DNA of 64,000 nt from Rhabditoides inermis (lineage: Eukaryota > Nematoda > Chromadorea > Rhabditida > Rhabditidae), in assembly GCA_963966185.1 (NCBI GenBank), contig CAWZYM010000305.1:28501-92500 (forward strand), given 5' to 3'. The translations under genes were made by a program, and so were the position numbers. Below are positions 1 through 13,029 of the stretch, in pieces. The notes below the pieces were generated by a model. The model searched no databases and had not been told where the DNA came from. It saw only the letters and a list, made by a program, of their open reading frames with translations. The first letter of the stretch is position 1. Each line of letters opens with the position of its first letter.

Positions 1-54
1 TCGAGAGAAATATTTCATCCGGGTACATACATAGACTGGGAAGTCAGTGGATGT

Positions 55-940
55 CTAGAGCTCGGCAGCCTTCTTCTTCCACTCGGAGAGAGCGACGCGA
101 GGAGGCTTGCCCTATAAGACCCATTAGTTTCATCTCTATCCCTCTCCCTCCCTCCCTCCATTCTCTTTTCATACCTGCACATCGGGTCGTCCCTGGGCTG
201 TGATCACCTCTCCGTTCGCCGCAATGACAACAAGGGCGGGGATGCCCGACACTCCGTACTTGGAGGCCAGCTGCCTAAAACAAAACACAAACATGCTTTC
301 GTAGATGTTCGATGGATGTTGAGAATGAGATCACCGAATCATTTCATCAGTGTATGTTCAAGCACTCTACTGAATGTGTTATCGACCCTGAACACAACCG
401 ATCGCATTCCAACAATAGTCTTGTCGTCGCCACCCACTTGATGAGGTCGCTTCCGAAGGGCACGTGGAGCCAGTCTCCGTGCGCCTCGTCCAGGTACGTC
501 TTCAGATCCTCCTGGCTGCGGTCGAACGACACGAACACAACCTCGAACTCGCCAGAGTCCTCCAGCTCACCGTGGAAATCCTGCAAAACATCACACCTAT
601 ATTGAATAGAATGAATACGCAACCAGTGGGACAATCTGTTCCTTCAATCAACCCCACAATATACAATGTATGATAATCGTGTCTTGTTTGTATACCTTGA
701 GGACAGGAGTGAACATGCGGCACGGGGGGCACCAGTGAGCCGAGAAATACAGCGCCACGATCTTGTCCTGAAAAGGATCCTCTTCAATGAACTATCAACA
801 GTGTGCAATATATGAGATTTAGAGAAGCTACTAGTATCTAAACGTCAACGTATGTCGTGCCTCACCTTGAGGGCCTCTCCTCCGTTCACATCCTCCAGCT
901 TGGCATTCTTCAGCGTAGCGTTAGCGAACAGCTCGGACAT
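55..940 (-). CDS. nucleoredoxin/tryparedoxin-like thioredoxin-fold protein
   Basis: This gene encodes a thioredoxin-fold oxidoreductase of about 148 residues that probably reduces protein disulfides in the cytosol. Five exons fit: 940-866, 767-696, 580-438, 274-175 and 111-55. All introns are GT-AG and join in phase. The redox motif HWCPPCR lies early in exon 2, and the nucleoredoxin/tryparedoxin pattern follows: [10 protein letters not shown], then [10 protein letters not shown] and [12 protein letters not shown] with the cis-proline loop. The chosen ATG at 940 follows a 3' splice signal (TTTTATAG), consistent with trans-splicing or a 5' UTR intron. A possible upstream micro-exon (ATGGG at about 1033-1037) would add only Met-Gly in frame. 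The end is KKKAAEL then stop. Family assignment is strong; the exact orthologue is not determined. Confidence 0.88.
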
Positions 941-2484
941 TCTATAAAACACTTCCAGTGACAAACATTAGAAAGTCACATCATACAACTGCAAGACAAG
1001 TGGAAACTGTACAGCGCACTGCCAATCCACATACCCCATGATTGCCGGAGAGGTGCTTTTTCAGCGGATAGGAGCGATAAGGAATAAAACTGAGCGCACG
1101 CGGCGGGAGCAAGCAGTACACTGCCATTCCCAGTCGCGCCCACATCGGGAAAGACAATACGCGAAACTAGGGTTACTCAACAAACATGACTAGATATTAA
1201 AATGATGTTTCACAGTGGAAAGCGCACTTGAGTAATCAAATCGAAGGCGAAGGGTGTTTCGGGCGAGAACCACCCATAACGCAAGATCGGGTTGCATGCA
1301 ACGCAACCCAATTGGCCAGCCCCAAAAAGCACGGACCGGACAAGGGAGATAAAGTTGTTACGATGATGATTATCAATGACATCAGTGGTACTAAATAATC
1401 AATCAAAGAATACATAGAGAGGGTGGTTCGCTCTTTTGTAGCGAGCACGTGTGATTCATTCTGTTCAACAACGGGACGGAGCGGAGAGTCATTCTCTATT
1501 TTCCCCGTGATCGAATTTCGCAACCACCGCCGACTCGACTGTGATAAATAAATCGAGGCTGACAAACAGATATCACATCATGACATTACATAAATGTCAA
1601 ATCGATAGCATTATCAACAATGACAATTGTGCAACCATGGTTAGAAAATTGCCAACAAAACCACCCGCCCTCGTCGCTCGCTCGCCCAGTCAACAAACAA
1701 CAACCTCCACCGATCAATAACCACTCACTCTCCCTTATCACGATAACAACATATGCACCTTCATACGTTAAGCAGTTATTCAGTTGAAAATATTTGACCA
1801 AATTTTTTTGGCGCCAAGTCGGCTCTGGCCAATGACGATCGAGAAGAGCATTCGAGAAGGTCAAATTTTTTGGTCAAAAATTTTAACTGAATAACTGCTT
1901 TAGGGCAACTGCAGACTCAGAGATTGATTTGGTAGTTGCGAAATAAGTAGAAGCCGAGACTTTGAGGTAGAAGTGTGGTCGTTCGTGACGGGACGCGGAC
2001 CGGTATGTCTGGTCTGGTCTGCCCACCCCCGATCGATACCCTTTTATCTCGCGCAGTTCCAACAACCACACCTTCTCCCGAGATATCACAAAGGCTCACA
2101 CAACTTGTACGTATCCACAACGAAAACATGCAATTGGGTTTTCGACCATTTATTCCAGCCGGCATTACACAAATGGCGGGAGATTCAAATTCTCAGGTCT
2201 CGCATGGAACAGTAATCCCCACCGTACATGTACAAAATATACAGCATATATACACGATTGGTGAGATAAGAGAAAGAATGTGTACAAATTAGAAAGATGA
2301 GAGTGAACTGCTATTTACACACGAGAGTGTGAGAGGGCTACCTAGACACGTTGACTGAGGAAACACACCTACACGACTCTTTTTAGGTGGGATTTTCTCA
2401 TGTTTTGAGCGCTGATTGCTGACAGCGGAAAAAGAGCTGGCATCGCCTGAGACACACAGGGGGCGGAGCTAGAGGGGGCGGCGC
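941..2484. other. intergenic stretch between nucleoredoxin-like gene and lgg-1
   Basis: I see no convincing gene here. Open frames at 1236-1565, 1586-1864 and 1973-2292 show no family motif or splice logic. The stretch holds the 5' flank of the nucleoredoxin-like gene, a small foldback sequence at 1771-1899, and the 3' flank of lgg-1. Confidence 0.6.
1771..1899. repeat. short foldback (inverted repeat) sequence
   Basis: The left arm 1771-1809 begins AGCAGTTATTCAGTT. The right arm 1863-1899 is its near-complete reverse complement, ending AACTGAATAACTGCT. About 53 bp lie between the arms, and mismatches are few. This could be a small MITE or its remnant. No target-site duplication was identified. 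Confidence 0.7.
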
Positions 2485-3307
<823 letters not shown>

Positions 3308-3871
3308 CTAAAGAGTATTCGCGAAACGACAGAACGACAATCAAAGAGCGACCAGGCAAACAGACTAGACATGATGTGTCAACACCGAATCATCCCAACC
3401 AGTTCCACATTGACAGAGCGTGAGCGGTGGAAGCAACACCTGTGTGCGATGCGCTCTCATCTAGATAGTGGCCCGGCCATTATGCGTGAGTCCGTGTCAC
3501 ACAGCGTGAACCCGTGCAGGGCCGCCAAGGTGAGCTGGTGCTGGTGACTAGCCCGATTGCGAAACGCCGCCCGCACACTCCCATCACAGCGCGCCGCCCG
3601 CCCGCGTACCCCGATAACACTGCACTTTCATACACACAAAACTAATCGATCATCGCACCCAACCCTACTATACAATGAAATTATGAAACGACAATGAGAA
3701 AAGAGAGAGATTTATCGAAACCTGCCGGCGACAATGACACAGTGAGAGAAATGTCATTGGATCAGACGACAAATATATGGATTTGATTTACGCATATAGG
3801 TAGACGAAGTAGTGTACAGAAAACCAGTACACAACAACACAGCTATATAGGCACACGCACAACACCCACTC

Positions 3872-3881
3872 GTCATGTGAC
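3872..3881. promoter_or_regulatory. M-box/CLEAR-like site GTCATGTGAC
   Basis: GTCATGTGAC is one base from the palindromic CLEAR element GTCACGTGAC bound by TFEB/HLH-30 factors. It lies about 620 bp upstream of the lgg-1 start codon. The function is inferred from motif and position only. Confidence 0.4.
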
Positions 3882-4217
3882 TGGGCCCCGGCAACGCGCG
3901 CCTCCCCTCTGCGTCTCTGCCCGACATCAGCTGATCGAGGGCGGGACGGCTATCGATCGAGCGAGAGAGTGCGGCAACCGAGGAGAGCCGAGACACCCTA
4001 TGAGTGAGAGTGAGAGTGGCAGAGTCTAGCCGTCACGAGGGACAGATGTGTCGCGGACACGCACACGGGATACCCCGTCTACGCTATAAGAGACAAACAG
4101 ATCGATTAATCAATGCGCTGGTGCATTTGAACTAGACTAGCTGAGGTCACGCAATATGTAGAGAGCGTGCCAGGAATACTCTGTATTTCCTCATACAAGC
4201 TCCGCTTGCCCAACTAA

Positions 4218-4225
4218 TCACGTGA
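4218..4225. promoter_or_regulatory. E-box TCACGTGA (CLEAR-type) upstream of lgg-1
   Basis: This is a perfect TCACGTGA palindrome about 965 bp upstream of the lgg-1 ATG. HLH-30/TFEB is known to activate autophagy genes through this type of site. No binding evidence is available here. Confidence 0.45.
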
Positions 4226-4852
4226 GAAACTGTCACACACCGGCGATACGTTATCTAAACAGTAGGTTAACACAGCTGGAAGGAAGATGCCGCAACAGAC
4301 CAGCCAAATCGTATATACCCGCATGTTTACGCTCCAGTTGCTCACTACTCTCGCTATCCTGGCTGAGACGCATCGATTCTAACAATACTGTAGCAAAACA
4401 TTCTCTCACCACACACATAGAGACATGGCACAACAACACGCCAGTAGGAGAGGAGTAGGAGTAGGAGGCTGTCCCGGCTGCCGGCTCGGAGTGAGCGCCG
4501 CGGGGCGTCTGCTCCCACTGCTCCCGCCTCCACCAACTACTCCAAATCAAAACATCCAGTAGTCATATGCTCGCTCGCGTCATCAAATCGAAAACAAATG
4601 CGGGGCCTGGTCACACTCGACTGTACGAACGACCTGATAAACAAACACAGTGCGCTCGCAAAACGTATAAGTTATGCCAACTAGTCGAAAACGAGTTCAA
4701 ACAAAGAGCGAGCGCGAGAGAGCGGGAGAGTGTGGCGTCTCTTCAGTCGGGCGCTTTTATACTTCACGGGTGGTTTCGTGCGAAACGGCGCGAGAGAAGG
4801 GGCATGTGACCCGACCCAATCAGACCGCCCCTTCCCCGCTTGCCCCTACAAT

Positions 4853-4858
4853 CACGTG
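4853..4858. promoter_or_regulatory. E-box CACGTG
   Basis: CACGTG in the context ATCACGTGGG, about 1.6 kb upstream of lgg-1. A GCATGTGAC variant lies close by at 4802-4810. Regulatory use is inferred only. Confidence 0.3.
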
Positions 4859-5412
4859 GGTCTAGATGATGACACGACGGGGGATCTCATTTGATCAAGG
4901 AAGGAACAACAAAGTAGTACACATAGACGATCGATCTATTAAATCCCTTGCATTGACAAACAAACTCATCTCTCTTCTCGCTTGCGTCACGAGCCGACAA
5001 CACAGAACAGCTGATCGGGAAAAAGCCGGGAATCAGCTGATTCCAACTAGAAGTCGCGGCGAAAAAGAAGTAAATCGTTAATGGTCGGTCGACTTGAAAC
5101 TAACTGAAAAAGTCGAATACGAGGTTGACATAACACGGTAATAAATACATCAAATAAGAAATACGATTCATTTCATAACTGCAATTGTACAACAAGACAG
5201 TGATACTTTTTTTTTTTTGAAAAAAGTACATATATAGAAAATAAACTCGAGGTAATTCTGATTTGAGAAATCGAGATACACATAAATATTCATTTGGCAT
5301 AACTAGATGAAAGTGAATTTGGAGATTGCGAATTCGAATAATGCACATCAGTAAGAAAAATCGAGATATGAATCATAATTGGGCAGATCACCTAGACATG
5401 TACATAATTAGT

Positions 5413-6279
5413 TCAGTACCTCCTACGTCCATCCCTAATGAGACCGACAGTGGAACGGCCCTTTCTCTCACATGCATCCAACATGTTGTAGATACGCGAC
5501 GGCACCCAATCCCTCCTGTCCACACTCCTGCTCCTCTCCCTGCTCCGCCTGCGTCGCTCCGCACTCCTGCTCCTCTCCCGCCCACCTCTACTGCCACTCT
5601 CCCGGCTCCTTCTCCCATCACGGCTCCTGCTCCTGCTCCGCTCCTCCCTGCTCTCTCCACGGGGCTTCCAAGTGACATTGTACACCACCTCGTGCATGTT
5701 TCCGTTTGCGTCGCGCTCCATCATAACCTATACACAAACATGGCAATGATTTCATTCGATCTGCAACCTCACAATCCGTTTTCCTCCTCCACTGTGGTTG
5801 TTGTTGTTGTGTCCGTTCCGTCCTCCCCTGCCGGTCCTCCCACCCTCTCGCTTCTGCTTCGAAGGAAACGTCCTTCTCGAACCAGGCGGGCGCACGGGAA
5901 ACCTGAATCCACTTTGTCTATAAATTTATTCTCGCAATAAGTTGCATGCGGTGGGGTAGATCAGAGGAGAGTCAGCTCTCGGCAATAGCGCGCGAAACAA
6001 GAGAGGCAGACGATTATGGCACCGTATTTCGAACTGCAAGAGAAGTAGATCGAAAACTATCACTCTGGCGCAGGCTATATCTAGACGTTGACAGAATGCT
6101 CACCCAGTGTAGAGAGTCCTAGGCACGGCCCGCGTCTCCGCCGCTTCCGCCATGTATCCGTACTTCACTTCGAACGGGACTTCGATCGGAGTCTCGTCCT
6201 CGTTGAAAGGGGCGTGGCTGACGGGGGCGGGACTGCGCGAGTTGGAGGGAGTGGGCGACTGGCCGCCGGGACTGGCCAT
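5413..6279 (-). CDS. small RS-domain (Arg/Ser-rich) nuclear protein
   Basis: Three exons (6279-6104, 5902-5773, 5727-5413) join in phase to about 206 residues. The start MASPGGQSPTPSNSRSP is followed by a conserved-looking acidic segment (FNEDETPIEVPFEVKYGYM), a Gly/Arg/Asn-rich linker (GGRTGRGGRNG), then MMERDANGNMHEVVYNVTW. The C-terminal half is an RS domain with repeated RSRSR/RERSRS units, ending TVGLIRDGRRRY. RS domains are typical of splicing factors. No RNA-recognition motif is visible and I do not recognise the orthologue. The ATG directly follows GCCGTCGCAG, a likely trans-splice acceptor. It lies 424 bp downstream of the TOPORS-like gene on the same strand, so an operon is possible. 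Confidence 0.75.
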
Positions 6280-6702
6280 CGCTGCGACGGCAACTGCCTC
6301 ACGCAGACAATGCCGGATGCTCACGCAAACTGCAGCATAATGAGAGGGGCGGTACCGCAAGTGCAACAGGATGTCACTCCCGCCGCAGACAACCGGAAGC
6401 GGGTAGATCGGTATTAGATATTTCAACAGTTACAAACTGGTGGGAACACGATCAACTCACAACAATAACTTTCTATCACAAAATTTATATACAACGTGTA
6501 TAATGGGGCGACATAAACGTACACTTATGACATGAGAGAAGAAGAAGACTCTAATATAGACTACTATAGCAAATCTGATAAATCTAACTTTCATATGAGA
6601 AAAAAAACAATACATTTCGTACTAAACCGCGTACAATTTACCAAACCTGATACTGTAATCTGAAAAAGCAACAAACGTTAGCGAATGAATCTAGAGAGAA
6701 GA
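6280..6702. other. spacer between TOPORS-like and RS genes
   Basis: This AT-rich spacer holds the 3' end of the upstream gene and, in front of 6279, a candidate 3' splice site for leader trans-splicing. No gene was seen in it. Confidence 0.5.
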
Positions 6703-9700
6703 TCACTTATTGCCTCCAGAGAGACGAGCAGACCGTCTGATAGGAGACACGGAAGCGTTGCTCGCGAGGGCGGGGCGCTCGGTGGAGCGCGTGGCAGCAC
6801 TCAGAGCCTTGCTCAACATGCTTATGGCCGCACGAGGAGCAGCACCCTTCCGTTTCCTCTTCAGAGACGGCTTCTTCTCCCTTGTCTCCTCGTGTTCCTG
6901 CTCCTTTTCAACCGACTCCTCCTTCTCTTCTTCCATTGCACTATCTGCCAGCGTAGTCGTATTTGCCGAATCCGCCACATCCTCGGGCGGGTCTGGTTGC
7001 GGTGCGACAACTGGCTTCCTGACAACACTAGACTTGCTAGCTGGGAGAGACGACGACTCCGGCGTATTATCAGGAGGAAGAATAGGTGTCCGCTTCGCAT
7101 CCACTGGTGACTTCTGAGGAGAATTCAGTTGAGGAGTGGCGACAGACGGAGTGTCATTCGGAGCGAGAACGAGCTGCGTGGGAACAGCGTCCGTCTCCGC
7201 CTCCGTGTCCGCTCGCTCCTTCTTCTCCAGGGCCGCCAGTCGCATCTCGCGAATCTCATCCAGCGTCGGCCTCGGCTCTTCATTCTCTTCCTCCTCCTCA
7301 AAAATCTTATTTGCCTTTTCTTTCATCGACATTTCAATATGCGTTTACCCACCTCCTTCCCTCTCTGCTCGCCCTCCTTCCTCTCCTCTTCCACAGCAGC
7401 ACGAATGGGTTCCTAAAAACAACAGTCATTTGAGATCCCTCCTCACCCACTCGCCTGTCTCGCCTCCACGTCTGCCACAGTAGCTTCTTCGATGACTGCC
7501 GCCTGACTCGAGTCGACAACTGCTTTCTCCTCTCCTCGTACCTCCTCATCCACCACATTCTCTGTCTGCTCCTGCTCCACTCGAGGAGTCTCTCGCCTCT
7601 TCTCCTTCTCACTCACTATCCTCTCCCACACCGTCTCCGCCTGCTCGGAGGAGACGGGAGCGGGTCGTCTCTTCGGCTCTGTCACTGTCAGCCTTGAACG
7701 CAGAGGAGCCTTCTCTACAACTGTCGGAAGTAGAGGTGTCTTCTCCACAACCGTCGGGGTCGGTGTCTTCTCCACAGCCTCCTCCTGCTCCATTGCTTGC
7801 TGCTTCTCCAGCACAGGCGTAGTCTCCTCCTGCTCCTTCTCCCCTTCTCGCACCCTCTTCATAGGCGACGCCCCATCTCCATCCGTCTCCCTCTCATCTC
7901 TCCTCTTCTTCGCATTCCGATCATTACTCGACTCACTCCGACGCTTGTGGCTCTAAAAATACCACGATTGAACACAGGAAAAAAACATAGAAAGTGGGAA
8001 CAGACCGTTCTCTCGTGCCTGTTCCTCCTCTCTGCCCGTTCCCTCTCCCTTTCCTCTTCTCGCAAACGACGAGAGCTGGTCGCTTCATCTGCGTGACTTC
8101 GGTGATGATGGTGACGCTGAATCAATCGAGTTGAATCAATCCAGTAATGCGAGAAGCCAATCCGTATCCGTATCACCTTATGCAGTGTGTCGTTTATATC
8201 GTCGTGTAGCTTCTGCAACGGATTCAGCGCCTTCTTCACATCCACCAGCAGACTGAAACAACTGGCGTTATTTTCTTCATCTCAAGTTTCCATCTTTACC
8301 CTCCCGTCTTACTCACTCTTGCAACTCCTGCCTGTCCCCATGTCGATCCTTCTCCAGGATTCTGTCCAGTCGCTTCCTCAGTTGTTTGTGGTCTCCTCTT
8401 TCCTTCTCCTCCTTCTCTCGCTTCTTTCTTTCCTTCTTGTTCTTTTTGTGTCTCTTCTCCGACCCGCTCTCATCACCTCCAGTGTTCCTGCAAACACCGA
8501 TCAATACACGAAACACAGACGTTACACCTCACCTCGTCTCATCCATGTTTCCACCCCCGTTCCTATCCTTCTCCGCTTCTTCGACCACCATCACACTCTC
8601 GTTCTGTGGCTGCTGCTCGTTGACTCCGCCCGCACTCGCTCCTCCTCCTCCCAAACCCATCATCCAATCAGGATACTGCTGCTCTTGTGGGAAATTGACA
8701 GCCCTGAAACAAACAAATGAAACTGAGGAGGCATTAGTGGAATGGAAATTCTCACGGGAGGGAAAAAGTTTAGAAAAAAAAGGTTAGAGTTAAGAGTTAA
8801 CAACAGCATTGGGGGTGAACAATGTTGTCTATGGTTCGACATACGAGAAATATCGAGTAGATGGTGCATTCATGTATATACCCGTTGTTCCAGTTCACGG
8901 GCAAGAGTGGAGCTAAGGAGGCGTCGGATGTCGGCGCCGCACTCATATCAAGCCACGTACTCTCCCTGAAATCATATGCTCAGGACCCAATGTCAGCTAC
9001 ATTAATCATGAACACGTAAACTAGAAATAGACACCACCAACTTACCCTCTGTGTGCAGATTGTGCCGCGTCTGTGATTCTGGCTTGCTTCGCCTCCTCCT
9101 CTTTTCTCTCTTGCTCCAGCCTCGCAGCCACAATACGGGGCACATCCACACCCGGAAGGGGCACCAGGTCCTCCTCGTCGTCACTCGACAGAACAACGCA
9201 CTGAACACACCATTGGGGAGGCGAGACGTCCTGTGCCCACCTCTGGCGCGCGTTGCTGTCTCGTCTCCCTCTCCCTCCTCTGTGACTGCTCCTCCCTCCG
9301 CCGCCCCCACCCATTCCGAATCTCCTGCCCTATCCTCTCTCCGTCATGGTGGACAGGGTTACGCCACAAGGCGCGCGTCGACAGGGAAGGATGCGGCCTG
9401 CATAGCACACAACACATAACAGTACAATGCGTAATCATACTCACAAACAGCCCACAATCTCCCTGATATCTACACAGCCCAAACCCAAACGACTCACCAG
9501 TCCCCGTTGGCGTTGCCCCGCGAGCTGCTCCCGAATCCATGCGCATCCGCAAACGTGCCTGTATAGAAGTGGTGCGGGACACCGAACGCGTCACTGGAGA
9601 GGAGAGAATGCGGCGGGACTGGCATTCCCACTGCCTGCGTTATGGCACGCTCCAACTGAAATACAACAATGAGGGCCAGAGGAGGAGGCATTGTGCGTTG

Positions 9701-11715
9701 TGATTCTCACCTCGGACAATCCTCCCGTGGCCGTCCCCCTCTGCCTGGGTGGCTGTCTGCCGCGCTGTCTCGCCTCCCTCGCTGGACTCGCCATCCGACA
9801 CGCGGGGTATGCGTACAGGTGCATGTCCTCGTCTCCATTCGACATCGAGTCCGGAGTCGAACCGCCCTGTACAAAACACTACTCGAGCAAACCCAAATAA
9901 ATAGAAGTTTTTCCAATCCTTTCAATATAAAGTATTTTCCACCCCAAAACACCACACTCACCACCGCGCCTTCAAACGGGTGATATCTCGGCTGAGATGC
10001 CGAACCGGAACGACTGCTCGAGTCCATATCGTTGTCGTCGTCCTCATTCACCTCAACCATCCAGACTCCATCCCCGCAGGCTCCGCCTACTCACCATTAT
10101 CACGTCGCCCTCCTCCGTGTCGTTGTCGTCGTCAAGTGTGACGAGGTCGACAGCGCGGCTCTCTCGACGAGCCCTGTCACCCACACCCTCTCCGAAAGCG
10201 CCTTCGCGGGTACTGAACCGAGCAAGTACATATACGCAAACAACAACAACAACAACAGTCCACTCACACATACTGCGAGTTTGCATCGAACGTCTCGATG
10301 GGGAGGGCGGAGGAGGCGAACGCGTAGAACTCTCGCTGGAACCGCTCCACCACACCACGGTCCATTCCACTACGCACCATGTGCGCCTGCAGCGTTCAAT
10401 GTACAAACACATGTCACAACACAACGCCACTCACAGCGAAGTGCTCCGTCATGATCATGTACTTCTGAGCGCCCGTGATGGCAGCACGCACGAGGCGCGC
10501 CTCCAATGGAGCAGTGTTCCTGCGGGACGTCACCGACTTCTCAAACGTTGGTAATAGGTAATGATAACCAACAAGTTATAGTAAACTCACAAGAAATCCA
10601 CATATAACTTTCATCTCCCTCTGCAGCCAGGGCGAGATGAGGTCGATGCGATCCGCCGAACGAGCCATTTCGGGAGTGAAGCTGGACACAACGGTGGACA
10701 TGAGCGAGCTGCGACATACGACATGGACTCACCGTGAATACGAGCGGTTCTTCGATACATTCTTCCATTCCACCGAAAAGTCCTCGTAGAGCAAACGGCG
10801 AAAGTCAAGGTCTCCGATAAGCTTGCCTCTGCAAGTGGCGAAGTGAGGAGAATTAAGCAACTCTCACTCACCGTGTCATGGAATTGTCCTCGATGTCGCT
10901 CTTGAGTGACTGCATCTTGTTGATCTTCTCTATCGTCTTTTCGAGTGCGCGATGAGCGTCGCTTTGTCGCTTGCAGCCGTTTTTCTGGCTATATCACCCA
11001 ATCCATAAAAAAATGAACTTCACTTCACAGCGTACCTGTAGTCTAACAACTCGTTCCTGCCTCTATTTAGCCTTCGTATTTTGCGTGTGATGAGTCCCAG
11101 CTCGTCTATGATCGGCACTCTGTCCGATTCAGCGAGAATACGCGACGCCTCGAATGCCTTCTCCAGATCCGCCATGGTTGTCCTATAGAACACATATTGC
11201 AACGTGTCGCTAGAACTGTCAAGTCGCTAGAACCGTTTTCGGGGAGATGGCAAACATAAGATGTGAGATAAGTCAACATAAAGACGAGAAGCCCTTCTAC
11301 TCACACAACTCCGGCGTGTGTGAGATGGTCGACGGGCGACTTGCACATCGGGCACTTGCGAGCGTGCTGAAATATATAATAGCTTTGACCATGTACATAT
11401 ACCAAAGTAACTCACGCTTAGCCAGCTCTTGATACACTCGAAGCAGAAGCGATGTGCACACGGCGAACACTCGGTAACATTCTCTTCGGCCATACTGCAA
11501 GTAAACAACAACATACCGGATATTCGGATCACATGGTTTCGCAACTTTTTTATCTCGAAATATTATGTTCAGATACGGAAATATTAAACTCACGCTGGTT
11601 CAAGACAGATGGCGCATGTATTGTCTACCTGGTCGACCTGCTTGGAAGAGCCAGGTGCGTCTTGAAATGAAGACGCATCGGCTGCAGGCGCATCATGTTC
11701 ATCAACACCGTTCAT
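6703..11715 (-). CDS. TOPORS-like RING-finger E3 ubiquitin/SUMO ligase
   Basis: This is a long multi-exon nuclear protein. Exons 11715-11594, 11494-11416, 11366-11305 and the exon from 11182 encode an N-terminal C3HC4 RING finger. It reads CAICLEPA, then CSPCAHRFCFECIKSWL, then KCPMCKSPV. Further exons give RRLLYEDFS, LISPWLQREM and FQREFYAFASALPIETFD, which match the conserved TOPORS segment after the RING. SUMO-interaction-like motifs follow: CVVLSSDDEEDL near 9180 and DLVTLDDDNDTEEGDVIM near 10110. The C-terminal half (8.6-6.7 kb) is charged and Glu/Arg-rich with repeated TPTVVEKTPLLPTVVEK units, ending PIRRSARLSGGNK. TOPORS ubiquitinates and sumoylates nuclear proteins. The RING and flanking homology are clear. 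Some middle exon edges are approximate, and splitting into two genes cannot be fully excluded. Confidence 0.8.
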
Positions 11716-12077
11716 TTAGTGTCAATGTAACCCAGTTCAGAGTTAGATTAGATAACCTGAAAGATATGAAAGTATGCACTGACGTTATTGCGCTGTCACA
11801 ACAATACAGATAATCACAATTTGTAACATAACACATGAAAAAAAAATCTCAAAATCCTAAAATAATTATCGCGCTCTAATAATATCCACACCGTGTCAAA
11901 ATTATTCTAAAATATTAGCACCGGAGCGCGCGAGCTAATTTTTATTATTATAAAAATCAGCTGATATTATTTAAAACATCTTTTTATTTGTTCACCATGA
12001 TAATTTGATGTTCATTGTATCATAATAATATGAAGATCTGTTGTTGACATATGTTTTCATTTGTTTAGCCACCCACC
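11716..12077. promoter_or_regulatory. bidirectional spacer between TOPORS-like gene and sirtuin gene
   Basis: This 362-bp AT-rich region separates two divergent start codons. On the plus strand it ends in TTTGTTTAG at 12060-12068, a likely trans-splice acceptor 9 bp before the sirtuin ATG. No other gene was seen. Confidence 0.55.
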
Positions 12078-12984
12078 ATGTCGTCCCAGTCGCCTGATAG
12101 CCCCGAGGAGGCGGCACGCAACAGAAAGCCGCCGGCGGAGAAGAAAGATGAGGGCGCTTCCTCATCATCATCTAAGCTGTTGGACACTGACCGTGACAAG
12201 AAGGACAAGGCCGGGTCGGACAAGGGGAAGGCCGGCTGCGGGCTGCCCAACCTCTACTCCTCCTTCGTCGAAAGCTTCGAATCCGCCCTCTCCACTGTCA
12301 CCGGCGCAGGTATATTCGGTTGATGTTTGTTTATTGATTGTTTGTTCAGACTGTCGCGGTCCTACCTCGATTCTGCGCACCTTCGATCTGGCCGGGATCG
12401 CGGAGTTCATCAAACGAGAGAAGCCTCAGAACGTGATTGTCATGACTGGCGCCGGAATATCCACATCCGCAGGAATACCCGACTTCCGGTCGCCAGGTAC
12501 GCTTCAATCAATCAATCAATCAATCAATCAAATGATCGATGCTTTTACCAGGCACCGGCCTGTACGACAACCTGGCCAAGTACAATCTGCCCGATCCGCA
12601 GGCCATATTCGACATCGACTTCTTCGAAAAGAACCCCGAGCCATTCTTCGCCTTATGCAAAGAGCTGTTCCCCGATCATCTCAAGGTAATGCTTGATGAA
12701 ATGCTTGATTTATCAATAATTGAGCCATGTATAGCCTACAATCTGCCACTTGTTCATTCGCCTGCTCGAAAAGAAAGGCATCCTACGACGCTGGTTCACA
12801 CAGAACATCGACTCTCTGGAGTATCTCACTGGCATTCCAGAGGACAAGGTGGGCGTGGCTAGAGGGGCGGGGCCTATGTGTTATAGGTGGTGACAGCGCA
12901 CGGCTCGCATAGGCAGAGCACATGCCGCAAGTGCCGGGCCAAGTACGATCTGGAGTGGCTCACAAGTGAGTCCCTCTTTCGATG

Positions 12985-13029
<45 letters not shown>

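Noticed and set aside
4251..4550. Minus-strand frame upstream of lgg-1
   Set aside because: No recognisable sequence or splice support; treated as promoter region.
10053..10554. Plus-strand frames antisense to the TOPORS-like gene
   Set aside because: They mirror coding exons on the minus strand, where family motifs and splice sites are found.
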